Positions 8,166 through 16,965 of a DNA stretch of 47,951 nucleotides are shown here, piece by piece; the stretch's first letter is position 1, and each line of letters begins with the position of its first letter. The notes below the pieces were generated by a model. It did no database searches and was not told the DNA's origin. It saw only the letters and a list, made by a program, of their open reading frames with translations. A program made the translations under genes and the position numbers. The stretch comes from VMCP01 sp964415065. GTDB taxonomy: Bacteria > Bacteroidota > Bacteroidia > NS11-12g > UBA955. The stretch is taken from assembly GCA_964415065.1 (NCBI GenBank), contig CAYPYX010000014.1, forward strand, positions 1 through 47,951, in the 5' to 3' direction.

Positions 8166-10041
8166 TCAATGTTGATTCAATAATATACCTGCAGAAACTG
8201 AGGCGTAGAAACTACTCAGTGAAAAACGATCTGATGAATTAATAAACTGATCTCTGTATTGCCAACGTCGATCCGAAAAATCCCATTGATAACCTCCATG
8301 AATTTTTACATAGAGATATTTTAACTTCAATTTAGATTCTACATATACTCCATACACAAACGATTTATTTTCAATCACTTCTGTACGTTTAGCATTGTAA
8401 ATAGCAGTTCCAGTTGCCGATTGAGGCATTACGATTCTCTGCACAAAATGACCATACGTACCGCCGGATCCAATTTCATAATAACGACGTTTAAATATTC
8501 CACCACTAGAAAATCCAACATATCTAGAAGTATATTGAGCAGGAGATTTTAATTCGTCACTCAAACCCGAAACCAAACCATTGTTCACATGATATGAAAT
8601 ACCCGTCATGGTATTATCGGGGGTTAACCAAGCTTCGAAACCAACCGCACTTAATTGGCTCAACGAAGCAATACCATAGGAATTCAATGTTTTGTTGATG
8701 GTAGAATTCAAGGCACTTTGACTTTTAAATAATTGTAAATACGACGCACCAACACCCCATTGNNNNNNNNNNNNNNNNNNNNNNNNNNNNNNNNNNNNNN
8801 NNNNNNNNNNNNNNNNNNNNNNNNNNNNNNNNNNNNNNNNNNNNNNNNNNNNNNNNNNNNNNAGGAATATCCGTTTTATCGTAGTCCAAAAATCTCAGCA
8901 TAACATATACAGCAGCCATTTGGGTAGGATCATTTTTAACGGTGCTCCATTCCTTCGACAAATTTAAATTGCTAATAGTTATTGTATTTTCAGGTTGAGA
9001 TACCAATTGTTTGAATTCTTTCTGCGTATACAAATCGTTGTTTAGTTTATCAGCAATTTCAATAAACTTGGAAGAATTTGCCGCCATTTTACAACTTGCT
9101 TCCCACATTTGTATCAAACGGTATTCCATCCAATTTGGTGTTCCGGATACACGCCACTTTAAATTAATTTTCAGCGGATTCAATAAAACAAATTTGTAAT
9201 AAGCGGAAATGGCATCGAATGATGTTTCCTCATTCATATAGTTGTAGTCAATTGTAGTGGATTCACCATCACTCTCACCCTTTAGTTCTTTGTAGAAATT
9301 CGCAGAATCCGTCCATAATTGCGACTTCCAAAACGCTCTTAAACTCTCATAATGAATTTGAACATCCGAAACCAATGCAGGATTTAATGAAGTTTCAGTT
9401 GTATTCAGCTTATTCTTTTCTATGTAATGCAACCACATTCCCAACATCTGTGAAGTTTGAAGGTCGGGTTTCCCCCAATCACTGATATAGGAAGGCGTAT
9501 AATTTCTTTCGGAAAGCAACGTAATTTGATTCAAGCGATTGCGTTGAGCCTCCGATTTTGTTGACAACCAACTTTGAATACTATCAAAAAATCCCATATA
9601 ATAATCTCCATAGCTACTCAAGTAATCATCATCAGGATTCAACAAACTCCATCCATAATATTTTAAACGTTTCCATTCCACCGAGTCAGACACAGGGGTT
9701 CTCAACGCTTCTTGTAAAAAATACGACTGAGTAACGTTTAAATCCGACCAAATTACGGCGGGCAATTCGGCTGTATCCACTTGAATAATTCGGTCAATTA
9801 CAGCCAGGGTTTTTATATGTCCAACTGCTGAAGAAGCTGGTATTTCCTCAATAAATCTGAGCATTCTATCTGATTTTGACGGCGTAAATGGCATATCAGA
9901 AGTTGCCATTTTTTGAGGAGGATCAATTTTCCCAGGATCTTGGCGATTTGCCTGTATTTCCTGTGAAAAAAGTGTTCCACTTACCAAAAACAAGCCCAAA
10001 AAAACACTTGTTATTCGGGTGAGCTTATGTAAAATTTGCAT
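8166..10041 (-). CDS. Secreted helical plus beta-barrel outer-membrane protein, interrupted by N gap
   Basis: I read this as one gene split by the 100-N gap at 8763-8862. The 5' part (10041 to 8863) encodes 393 residues: a signal peptide (core VFLGLFLVSGTLFSQ) and a mainly helical region without a family I recognise. The 3' part is open from the gap edge at 8762 to the stop at 8166 (198 residues). It starts QWGVGASYLQLF and continues as amphipathic beta strands, as in an outer-membrane barrel. The two halves are not in frame through 100 N, which is expected if the gap length is a placeholder. A separate short gene starting at TTG 8711 is less likely. The EreA-like barrel protein follows at once. 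Confidence 0.6.
8763..8862. other. Assembly gap (100 N)
   Basis: Exactly 100 unknown bases form a conventional scaffold gap of unspecified true size. It falls inside an outer-membrane protein gene, so that protein's central sequence and its reading frame across the gap are unknown. Confidence 0.99.
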
Positions 10042-10126
10042 ATAGGATCGAATTGTTTATTTGTAGAATCAGTAGCTAAGATAAGTAAATTAATAGATTT
10101 TAAGTAAGTGTAAAAAGCTTGGAAGA

Positions 10127-11014
10127 TTAAACGATGTTCATGACTTGTTCTTTGATCTGTTCTAATTTTTCCTTCATTTGAACAGCACATTGTTGCATCG
10201 GGAAAAAATTACTTTTCACGCCCAATGTATTCATTTCCCTACCCATTTCCTGAGCAATAAAATTCAACTTTCTACCTTTGGGTTCTTTGTTCAATGTATC
10301 TATGAAGTACGTTAAATGTTGCCCCAATCGCTGCTTTTCTTCGGCAATATCCCACTTGTCTAGATAGATCAACAATTCTTGTTCTAAACGATTCATATCC
10401 ACTAAATTTTCGGACACATGTTCTAAAACATTACCGTAAACCCGTTCTTTCAGCGATTCACGGCGGTTTCCTTCATGCTGCTCAATTGCCATTAATTCAA
10501 CTGAAATCTCATCGATCAAACTGCGCAATTTCTCTCCGGTAGCTTTTCCTTCAACGGCTCTAAAGTCATTCAATTGTTCTGCAGCTTGCAGCGTAACTTC
10601 TACAATTTTATCCTTTATTTCGGGGGATATTTCTCTCTCGGCAGTTGTAATTACCTCAGGTACTTTCAATATTTCACGGAACGGATCTTTGAATTCCACT
10701 CCTAAAAAGTCGCTCAAAGATGTCAATGTTTCCAGCGAACGTTTAGCCAAGGCCTGATTCACTTGCAATTCTTGCTGAGCATTTTGGGGATCCAACAATT
10801 TGATATTATAACTGCAAGTTATAGTTCCCCTCTCTAACTTCTCTCCTAACAAACGGCGTAATGCAGGGTCCAATTCATTCAAAAAACGAGGTAAGCGTAT
10901 ATCCGCTTCAAAATATCTTCCGTTTAGAGCTTTAATTTCACATTGTACTTTAATCCATTCATTCTCAAACGCAGCTCGACCAAATCCGGTCATGCTTTTT
11001 ATTACTTCTTTCAT
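10127..11014 (-). CDS. YicC/YloC family endoribonuclease
   Basis: This is a 295-residue member of the YicC family, whose E. coli and Bacillus members are endoribonucleases acting on RNA decay. The diagnostic N-terminus SMTGFGRA (residues 7-14) and the C-terminal GRKLNFIAQEMGREMNTLG with its acidic residues are both present. The start used gives the usual few residues before the signature. It stands alone, 112 bases upstream of the outer-membrane gene pair and divergent from the M28 lipoprotein gene. A one-mismatch -7-like TAAATTCG lies just before the start. Confidence 0.93.
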   Translation of the reverse strand: MKEVIKSMTGFGRAAFENEWIKVQCEIKALNGRYFEADIRLPRFLNELDPALRRLLGEKLERGTITCSYNIKLLDPQNAQQELQVNQALAKRSLETLTSLSDFLGVEFKDPFREILKVPEVITTAEREISPEIKDKIVEVTLQAAEQLNDFRAVEGKATGEKLRSLIDEISVELMAIEQHEGNRRESLKERVYGNVLEHVSENLVDMNRLEQELLIYLDKWDIAEEKQRLGQHLTYFIDTLNKEPKGRKLNFIAQEMGREMNTLGVKSNFFPMQQCAVQMKEKLEQIKEQVMNIV

Positions 11015-11116
11015 GCTGTTCAGCGAATTTAACCAAAATTTTATGCCTTTATCGGAAATCTTAATGGAATTGTCTTTACTCTGAGTATAATTCTGTCATT
11101 TCACAAGTGAATCAAT

Positions 11117-11124
11117 TAATTTTG
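11117..11124 (+). promoter_or_regulatory. Candidate -7 promoter element of the M28 lipoprotein gene
   Basis: TAATTTTG matches TAnnTTTG in the spacer between the divergent YicC and M28 genes and would give a leader of about 65 nt. No TTG box is evident at the standard distance, so this is a motif match only. Confidence 0.4.
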
Positions 11125-11192
11125 TAAATAATTTATCCCTGTTTTTATCGTTAAACTTATTTCATTATACACTCACTCAGTCAATCCCCATT

Positions 11193-12209
11193 ATGACTCC
11201 CCAAAAAATAAATACTAACCTAATTTTAATCATCGGGCTTACTTCATTGGCCTTTTGGATTACTTCATGTACATCAAATAAAACCGATTCATCCAGCGAA
11301 GAATCCATTGAAACTCAAAAGTTAATATCAAAACCAACTCAACATTTTAATGCGGACTCTAGTTTCGCGTTCATTGAAAAACAGGTTTCCTTTGGATTCA
11401 GAATACCTGGAACTCCGGAACACAAAAAATGCTCTGAATGGTTGGTAAAAAAATTGGGCTCCTATGTTGACACGGCACACATTCAAATTGGATCTGCAAC
11501 TACATTCGATGGAAAGAAAATTCCCGTTTACAATATCATTGGCAGCATCCATCCCCAAGCAAAGAAAAGAATGTTACTCACTGCACACTGGGATAGCAGA
11601 CCCTTCGCCGATCAAGATGCCGACGACCAATCAAAACCCATTCAAGGTGCTAATGATGGTGCTAGTGGGGTTGCCGTTTTACTAGAGTTAGCCCGCAACA
11701 GTAGTATTCAGAAAATCCCGAATGATGTAGGTATCGACTTTATATTCTTCGATGCAGAAGATTGGGGAAATTCAGACCATGAAAATTCTTTCTGTCTAGG
11801 AAGTCAATATTGGGGTAAAAATTTACACACACCCGGCTACAACGCGCGTTTTGGAATTTTACTCGACATGGTAGGCGGCAAAAACGCAGAGTTTTTGTGG
11901 GAAGCTAATTCAAACGAATGGGGTAACACTATTTTACAACATGTTTGGACTGTTGGGCAAGAATTGGGTTACGGCAATTACTTCAAAACAGTGAATACCC
12001 ACCCTGTTATCGACGACCATGTGTATGTTTACCAAGCTACCAAAATACCCATGATTGATATTATTCATTACACATCTGAAGGAGGATTTACCCCTGAATG
12101 GCATACCCATCAAGACAATTTAAGCAATATCGACAAAAATACACTCAAAGCGGTTGGCCATACGTTAGAAAATGTAATTGCACAACCTCCAGCAAGTTTT
12201 CATTATTAA
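11193..12209 (+). CDS. M28-family lipoprotein, glutaminyl-peptide cyclotransferase-like
   Basis: This has 338 residues with a lipoprotein signal peptide ending in WITSC, so it is predicted to be membrane-anchored outside the cytoplasm. The M28/glutaminyl cyclase zinc site is recognisable: AHWDSRPFAD, GANDGASG (Asp ligand), FFDAEDWG (Glu ligand) and a C-terminal His region (WHTHQD). The motif set resembles animal-type glutaminyl cyclases also described in Porphyromonas, which convert N-terminal Gln of exported proteins to pyroglutamate. An aminopeptidase role is the alternative. bshB1 follows after 60 bases. Confidence 0.85.
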   Translation: MTPQKINTNLILIIGLTSLAFWITSCTSNKTDSSSEESIETQKLISKPTQHFNADSSFAFIEKQVSFGFRIPGTPEHKKCSEWLVKKLGSYVDTAHIQIGSATTFDGKKIPVYNIIGSIHPQAKKRMLLTAHWDSRPFADQDADDQSKPIQGANDGASGVAVLLELARNSSIQKIPNDVGIDFIFFDAEDWGNSDHENSFCLGSQYWGKNLHTPGYNARFGILLDMVGGKNAEFLWEANSNEWGNTILQHVWTVGQELGYGNYFKTVNTHPVIDDHVYVYQATKIPMIDIIHYTSEGGFTPEWHTHQDNLSNIDKNTLKAVGHTLENVIAQPPASFHY

Positions 12210-12269
12210 ACTGCATTCCAGTTGTCATTTTTATTGCTTACTAAATAGCACTATCACAATCCAGCCCAC

Positions 12270-13001
12270 ATGAACCAAAACCCCAATAAACTCGATATTC
12301 TAGCCATTGCTGCACATCCCGATGATGCCGAATTAGCTTGTTCAGGAACTATTCTGAAACACATTAAACTTGGGTACAAAGTAGGAATTTTAGACTTAAC
12401 TGAAGGAGAATTAGGAACTCGTGGAAACCGCCAATTACGTTATGAAGAAGCGAACAAAAGTTCTACAATTTTAGGAGTTCATTTTCGACACAACTTGAAT
12501 TTAGGTGATGGTTTTTTTGAAATCAACACAGATTCTCTGATGAGAATCATTGAAGTGTTACGCTTCACTCAACCTGAAATTGTATTGGCCAATGCTCCAT
12601 CCGATCGACATCCAGATCATGGAAGAGCATCCGAACTTACTTCTCGAGCTTGTTTTCTTTCCGGCTTACCCAAAATAATAAGCCATTGGAACGACCAGGA
12701 GCAATCAGCTCATCGTCCTAAAAACATCTATCACTACATTCAAGACCGAAATTTAATACCGGATATTATCGTAGATATCACCGATGAATATTCAACCAAG
12801 ATTGAGAGTATTAAAGCATTTTCAAGTCAATTTTACAGTCCCAACAGCAAGGAACCAATAACTCCAATCAGTACTGAAGACTTCTTCCATTTCATAGAAG
12901 CCCGTGCTCGTGAATTTGGACGTCCCATTGGAGCTACCTATGCAGAAGGCTTTAAAGTTGAAAAAGGAATTGGGGTAAGCGACTTATTTTCAATAAATTA
13001 A
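12270..13001 (+). CDS. bshB1: BshB1-type N-acetylglucosaminyl-malate deacetylase
   Basis: This PIG-L superfamily zinc deacetylase has 243 residues. In bacillithiol synthesis it removes the acetyl group from GlcNAc-malate. The signatures AAHPDDAELACSGT (residues 14-27), DLTEGELGTRG and DRHPDHGRA are near-diagnostic for BshB1. No bshA or bshC is in the window, so pathway assignment rests on family resemblance. It may be co-transcribed with the M28 gene. Confidence 0.92.
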   Translation: MNQNPNKLDILAIAAHPDDAELACSGTILKHIKLGYKVGILDLTEGELGTRGNRQLRYEEANKSSTILGVHFRHNLNLGDGFFEINTDSLMRIIEVLRFTQPEIVLANAPSDRHPDHGRASELTSRACFLSGLPKIISHWNDQEQSAHRPKNIYHYIQDRNLIPDIIVDITDEYSTKIESIKAFSSQFYSPNSKEPITPISTEDFFHFIEARAREFGRPIGATYAEGFKVEKGIGVSDLFSIN

Positions 13002-13056
13002 TTTTGAATTTTTTAAATATTTATTAATTTCACCTTCTCTAATTCACTTAACCGAG

Positions 13057-14418
13057 ATGCGACTTAATTCAAAATATTTTTTATGGATAATTTGTTTGGT
13101 TGCAGTTTCGGCATCATATGCTCAACAAACAGTAGATCAATTGATGAAAATTCGTCCAATTTCTATTGTTGAACATCCAACTAATACGGAAGAAAATGTA
13201 ATTTTTCTACCCATGGAATTCTCCAGTTCCAAATTTGTAAAACCTCCCAAAAAAGTAATTGTACCCGAAGGAAAAGAAGTAATTACCGTTCATTTGGTTT
13301 ATACAAAGTATCGCCAAGTTGACACTTTCAACCAACCTTTATTAAATCGAAAACGATTTGAAAATCTGCAAGCACTTTTCCCAGAGGTTTTTGAAATGAA
13401 ACAAGTTGAGTGGAGGGTTTTAGAACAACGGAAAGCCAAAACCGAAGGAGAAGCCCGAAAAATGTATCATGGTTTCATTATTTTTTTAAGAGAACCACCC
13501 TCTGAAGAAAAACTATCTGCTGAAAAATGGCTGATCAATCGAATTTTGCTCAATTTTCACGATTCGATTATAGATGTCCCCGAAAAAACACTTTATCGTA
13601 AAAGAAAACGAAGAGTAGAAACCGGCTTGTATATTCCAAGAAATTCAAGAAAAGCAGCCAAAGGGATTCGTTACAACAGTCGCAGTATTTGGCTTAGAGA
13701 ACCAGAAATGACCACCGTAATTGATTCTATCCCCCGTAAAAAAATCAAAGGTTATAAAAAACGAGTGGGAGTTTTTAATGGAGGAATTTTAGCCAATACA
13801 CATGAATTTGATGCCCTATTAGCAAAAAAAATGACCGGAAAATGGGTAGTAGTAACCGATGTTACTGCATCCATGGCTCCTTATTCTGCTCAGGTTTTGG
13901 CCTATATAAAATTCAATGAGGACCTTCGTAAAAATGGACATTTTTCATTTTTTAATGATGGAAATGGCGCGCCGCACATGTTAAAAAGAATTGGTGCCTC
14001 TGGAGGAGTTTACACCTGCAAATACAATGAGTTCGATTCCATTTACAACACCTTGGTTACTGCAATGCAAAACGGTGATGGAGGAGATATTCCTGAAAAC
14101 AATATCGAAGCCATACTAACATCTCTTCAAAAATGGCCTGATGCCGATTCTGTCTTGATGATTGCCGATGCGAAAGCTCCCATCAAAGATATGATGCTTT
14201 TGAAATTTGTTAAAAAACCGGTTTCTGTTGTACTTTGTGGCAATGTAAATGGCGATATTCCTAACGATTATCTCAATCTCGTTCGTACTACAGGTGGTAG
14301 CATCATCCAAACCGATGATGAAATTCGCGACATCAAAAAACTCAAAGTGGGCGACACATTCGATTGCGGCGATCGTGTATACAAACTCACCGAAAAGGGA
14401 ATTCTTCGGGTTGAGTGA
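13057..14418 (+). CDS. Exported von Willebrand factor A-like protein
   Basis: This is a 453-residue protein with a signal peptide (cleavage near SASYAQ). A basic middle region (KRKRR near residue 182) precedes a C-terminal VWA-like domain with a candidate MIDAS DVTAS at residues 268-272. GDGGDIPENN at 340-349 and MIADAKAP near 368 follow at the expected spacing of later metal-site loops. I do not recognise a named family. A role in adhesion or envelope assembly is only a guess. Its downstream neighbour, the reductase gene, appears to have its own promoter. Confidence 0.65.
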   Translation: MRLNSKYFLWIICLVAVSASYAQQTVDQLMKIRPISIVEHPTNTEENVIFLPMEFSSSKFVKPPKKVIVPEGKEVITVHLVYTKYRQVDTFNQPLLNRKRFENLQALFPEVFEMKQVEWRVLEQRKAKTEGEARKMYHGFIIFLREPPSEEKLSAEKWLINRILLNFHDSIIDVPEKTLYRKRKRRVETGLYIPRNSRKAAKGIRYNSRSIWLREPEMTTVIDSIPRKKIKGYKKRVGVFNGGILANTHEFDALLAKKMTGKWVVVTDVTASMAPYSAQVLAYIKFNEDLRKNGHFSFFNDGNGAPHMLKRIGASGGVYTCKYNEFDSIYNTLVTAMQNGDGGDIPENNIEAILTSLQKWPDADSVLMIADAKAPIKDMMLLKFVKKPVSVVLCGNVNGDIPNDYLNLVRTTGGSIIQTDDEIRDIKKLKVGDTFDCGDRVYKLTEKGILRVE

Positions 14419-14450
14419 TTTTTGTCATTTTCAATCTGTCAGATTCAACG

Positions 14451-14458
14451 TAATTTTG
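14451..14458 (+). promoter_or_regulatory. -7 promoter element of the ferredoxin-NADP reductase gene
   Basis: TAATTTTG fits TAnnTTTG and ends 7 nt before the ATG at 14466, the same spacing as at efp and panD. The 5' leader would be at most a few bases. Confidence 0.6.
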
Positions 14459-14465
14459 CATCGTC

Positions 14466-15476
14466 ATGATCGAAACCGACATTATCATTATTGGGGCTGG
14501 ACCCGTAGGTTTGTTCACCGTTTTTGAAGCTGGTCTTTTGAAACTTCGTTGTCATTTGATTGATGTTTTACCTCAACCCGGTGGACAATTAACTGAAATT
14601 TACCCTAAGAAACCGATTTATGATATACCTGGATTTCCGGAGGTTTTAGCGGGCGACTTGATCGATAATTTGATGAAGCAAATTGAGCCGTTCAAACCCG
14701 GATTTACACTGGGTGAAAAGGCTGTTTCAATTGAAAAGATCGACGATTTAAACTTCGTTGTAACCACGGAGTCAGGGCTACAACACAAAGCTCCAAATAT
14801 TGCAATTGCCGGTGGCTTAGGGGTGTTCGAACCACGAAAACCTCCTATTTCAAATCTATCTGATTTTGAAAAAAAGGGAGTAGATTACATGGTGAAAGAC
14901 CCCGAAAAATATCGAAACAAGAATATTGTAATTGCCGGAGGCGGAGATAGTGCATTAGACTGGACCATTTTCCTAAAGGATGTTGCAGCTAAAGTTACAT
15001 TGGTACATCGAAGTGGAGAGTTCAGAGGTCACTTAGATTCGGTACAAAAAGTAATGGATTTTAGTGCTTCTAGGGATTTGAATCTGCTCACATATACCGA
15101 AATCACCGAATTGAAAGGCACTTCCGAGAGGTTAACTCACGTTGGGGCTAAATCAAAAGACCTGTCAGAATTGCAATGGATTGAAACCGATTATTTCCTG
15201 CCTCTTTTTGGATTATCGCCTAAGTTAGGTCCAATTGCCGATTGGGGATTGAACATTGATAAAAACGCAATTTCAGTAAACACGGAAGATTATAGCACCA
15301 ATATTCCCGGCATTTACGCCATAGGTGACATCAATACCTACAAAGGAAAATTAAAATTAATCCTTTGTGGATTTCACGAGGCAACTCTCATGGTTCAAAG
15401 TGCGTTTAAACGCATTTATCCGGATAAAAACTTGGTATTAAAATACACTACCGTAAACGGTGTTAATGGGTTTTGA
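14466..15476 (+). CDS. Ferredoxin/flavodoxin-NADP+ reductase, thioredoxin-reductase-like
   Basis: This flavoprotein of 336 residues has the thioredoxin reductase fold: the FAD-binding IIIIGAGPVGLF at the N-terminus, the NAD(P)-binding IVIAGGGDSALDW in the middle, and the C-terminal YAIGDI segment that contacts FAD. The redox-active CxxC of thioredoxin reductase is absent; the position after GGGDSALDW has no cysteine. This is the type-2 ferredoxin-NADP reductase form. The 2Fe-2S ferredoxin at 44351 is a possible but unlinked partner. Confidence 0.93.
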   Translation: MIETDIIIIGAGPVGLFTVFEAGLLKLRCHLIDVLPQPGGQLTEIYPKKPIYDIPGFPEVLAGDLIDNLMKQIEPFKPGFTLGEKAVSIEKIDDLNFVVTTESGLQHKAPNIAIAGGLGVFEPRKPPISNLSDFEKKGVDYMVKDPEKYRNKNIVIAGGGDSALDWTIFLKDVAAKVTLVHRSGEFRGHLDSVQKVMDFSASRDLNLLTYTEITELKGTSERLTHVGAKSKDLSELQWIETDYFLPLFGLSPKLGPIADWGLNIDKNAISVNTEDYSTNIPGIYAIGDINTYKGKLKLILCGFHEATLMVQSAFKRIYPDKNLVLKYTTVNGVNGF

Positions 15477-15483
15477 TTCCGTT

Positions 15484-15514
15484 TTGCATGTCTACAGGAT
15501 GAACTGTAAATTTG
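15484..15514 (+). promoter_or_regulatory. Bacteroidota -33/-7 promoter of mtgA
   Basis: TTG at 15484-15486 and TAAATTTG at 15507-15514 are separated by 20 nt, matching the TTG-N17-23-TAnnTTTG consensus. The mtgA ATG lies 16 nt downstream. This is one of the two complete promoters I see in the window; the other serves rpsT. Confidence 0.75.
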
Positions 15515-15530
15515 CTAACTCAAATAACTC

Positions 15531-16178
15531 ATGAATCCGTTTAAACTGTTAAAGTACATTCTGATTATTTTCGGGATTTCTTTATTGCCTGTATTTTTCT
15601 ACAAATGGGTGAATCCTTCATTCACTTGGATTCAATCATCCCAAAGTGAATTGAGAAAATACGAAGGTGAGTGGATTGATATTGAGGATATTCCTGACCA
15701 TTTTGAACTTGCAGCTTTAGCTGGTGAGGATCAACGCTACTTTGATCATCACGGTTTTGATTTTAAAGCCATTCAACAGGCCATAAATCACAACATGAAA
15801 GGTGGAAGTGTGCGCGGAGCCAGTACCATTAGTCAACAAACAGCTAAAAATGTATTTTGCTGGGAAGGCAGGAGCTGGTTAAGAAAAGGCCTAGAAACCT
15901 ATTATACCCTTTGGATTGAACTCATTTGGGGAAAAAAACGGATTCTGGAAGTATATCTTAATGTCATTGAAATGGGAAGAGGGGCATTTGGAATTGATGA
16001 AGCAGCACACTATTATTATTCCAAATCGGGTAAAGAATTAACACGCAGAGAATCTATAAATATCATTTCTATGTTGCCTTGTCCTAGAACCTGCGGCATC
16101 AATCATCCGATTTCCAGAAAACGTCAATTTGCTATTAACAAAGCTATGAGAAAATACGGTTTGAAGTTAGATTACTGA
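15531..16178 (+). CDS. mtgA: Monofunctional peptidoglycan glycosyltransferase
   Basis: This GT51-family enzyme polymerises lipid II into glycan strands. It has 215 residues, one N-terminal transmembrane helix (about residues 8-24) and no transpeptidase domain. The catalytic Glu is in AGEDQRYFDHHGFD (Glu66). GGSVRGASTISQQTAKNVF and LEVYLNVIEMGRGAFGI are the other GT51 motifs. A complete -33/-7 promoter precedes it. Confidence 0.96.
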   Translation: MNPFKLLKYILIIFGISLLPVFFYKWVNPSFTWIQSSQSELRKYEGEWIDIEDIPDHFELAALAGEDQRYFDHHGFDFKAIQQAINHNMKGGSVRGASTISQQTAKNVFCWEGRSWLRKGLETYYTLWIELIWGKKRILEVYLNVIEMGRGAFGIDEAAHYYYSKSGKELTRRESINIISMLPCPRTCGINHPISRKRQFAINKAMRKYGLKLDY

Positions 16179-16224
16179 TTATAATTTCAAGCAATTTACT
16201 GTTTTTCTTTTAGGTTTCTGAGGG

Positions 16225-16341
16225 ATGAAATTCTTAGAAAGCAAACTTAAATACAACTTCTCAATTACCCAATACACGGCTTTGTCAATTGTGATAAATG
16301 TCATGGTATTATTGCAAAATTCGTACTATTTTCGAGTGTAG
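16225..16341 (+). other. Short ORF, possible truncated membrane-protein N-terminus
   Basis: ATG at 16225 opens a 38-codon frame ending at TAG 16339-16341. It encodes a basic N-terminus followed by one hydrophobic segment (ITQYTALSIVINVMVLL). It vaguely recalls the first transmembrane helix of phosphoethanolamine transferases, but I cannot establish homology. It could be a relic, a real small membrane protein or chance. Confidence 0.2.
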
Positions 16342-16361
16342 ATAGTTACTCGTTTAAAAAA

Positions 16362-16763
16362 GTGATTTCTCTGCTCAAAAAATACCGCTTTCCATTTATA
16401 ATCAACGCAATAGTAATTATTGCTTTGAACTTTCAATGGTTAGCTCAAGTTTGGATAGTTGCGAATTTCTACATTAATCGAGAAGAAATTATTACGAAAT
16501 CCTGTGTGCAACGTAACAAACCAAAGAACTGCTGTCAAGGAAGCTGCCAGTTAGAAGCATCGTTACAAAAAGTAAATCAGGCATCAACTGAATCGGAAAC
16601 ACACCCCAACATCAGCACACAAAATTTTGAATTCTTTAGCGAAGTGATTTCTGTAGAAGTTGCAAATCCTACAAAAATTCAATCCTTGATATTTTCTACT
16701 AACACAGTTAAAATCACGAATGGGTATTTCCCCGACATTTCGCATCCCCCCTGCTTATCTTAA
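16362..16763 (+). CDS. Small membrane protein with a Cys-rich CCQGSCQL motif
   Basis: This is a 133-residue protein starting at GTG. One N-terminal transmembrane helix (about residues 11-32) is followed by NFYINREEI and a cysteine cluster (Cys48, then CCQGSC at 57-62). The layout C...P..CCxGxCxL matches a family of small uncharacterised Bacteroidota proteins that I associate with metal-related loci; that association is from memory, not a search. It sits about 200 bases upstream of the MbnP/MbnH pair, which suggests a metal-linked role. Confidence 0.6.
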   Translation: MISLLKKYRFPFIINAIVIIALNFQWLAQVWIVANFYINREEIITKSCVQRNKPKNCCQGSCQLEASLQKVNQASTESETHPNISTQNFEFFSEVISVEVANPTKIQSLIFSTNTVKITNGYFPDISHPPCLS

Positions 16764-16965
16764 GCAATGAATTCAAATGAAGTAGTTACTGCTCAATTGC
16801 TGTAATTTCAAGAATAGCTGCTTCAAATTTGCCCGGATTATCCGAAAGGAAGAGTCCTGAAATTATCAATACCAATTTATCTAATCTGGACTTTTTATTC
16901 TCGTAATAGATCACTAATCTATTAACAATCATCATATTTTGAAATACAAACTATTAAACATCATC

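Noticed and set aside
8166..8711. A separate 181-aa gene starting at TTG 8711
   Set aside because: The frame continues upstream to the N gap with barrel-like sequence, so it is the 3' part of the split gene.
14466..15476. Thioredoxin reductase
   Set aside because: The catalytic CxxC is missing; the fold is the ferredoxin-NADP reductase variant.
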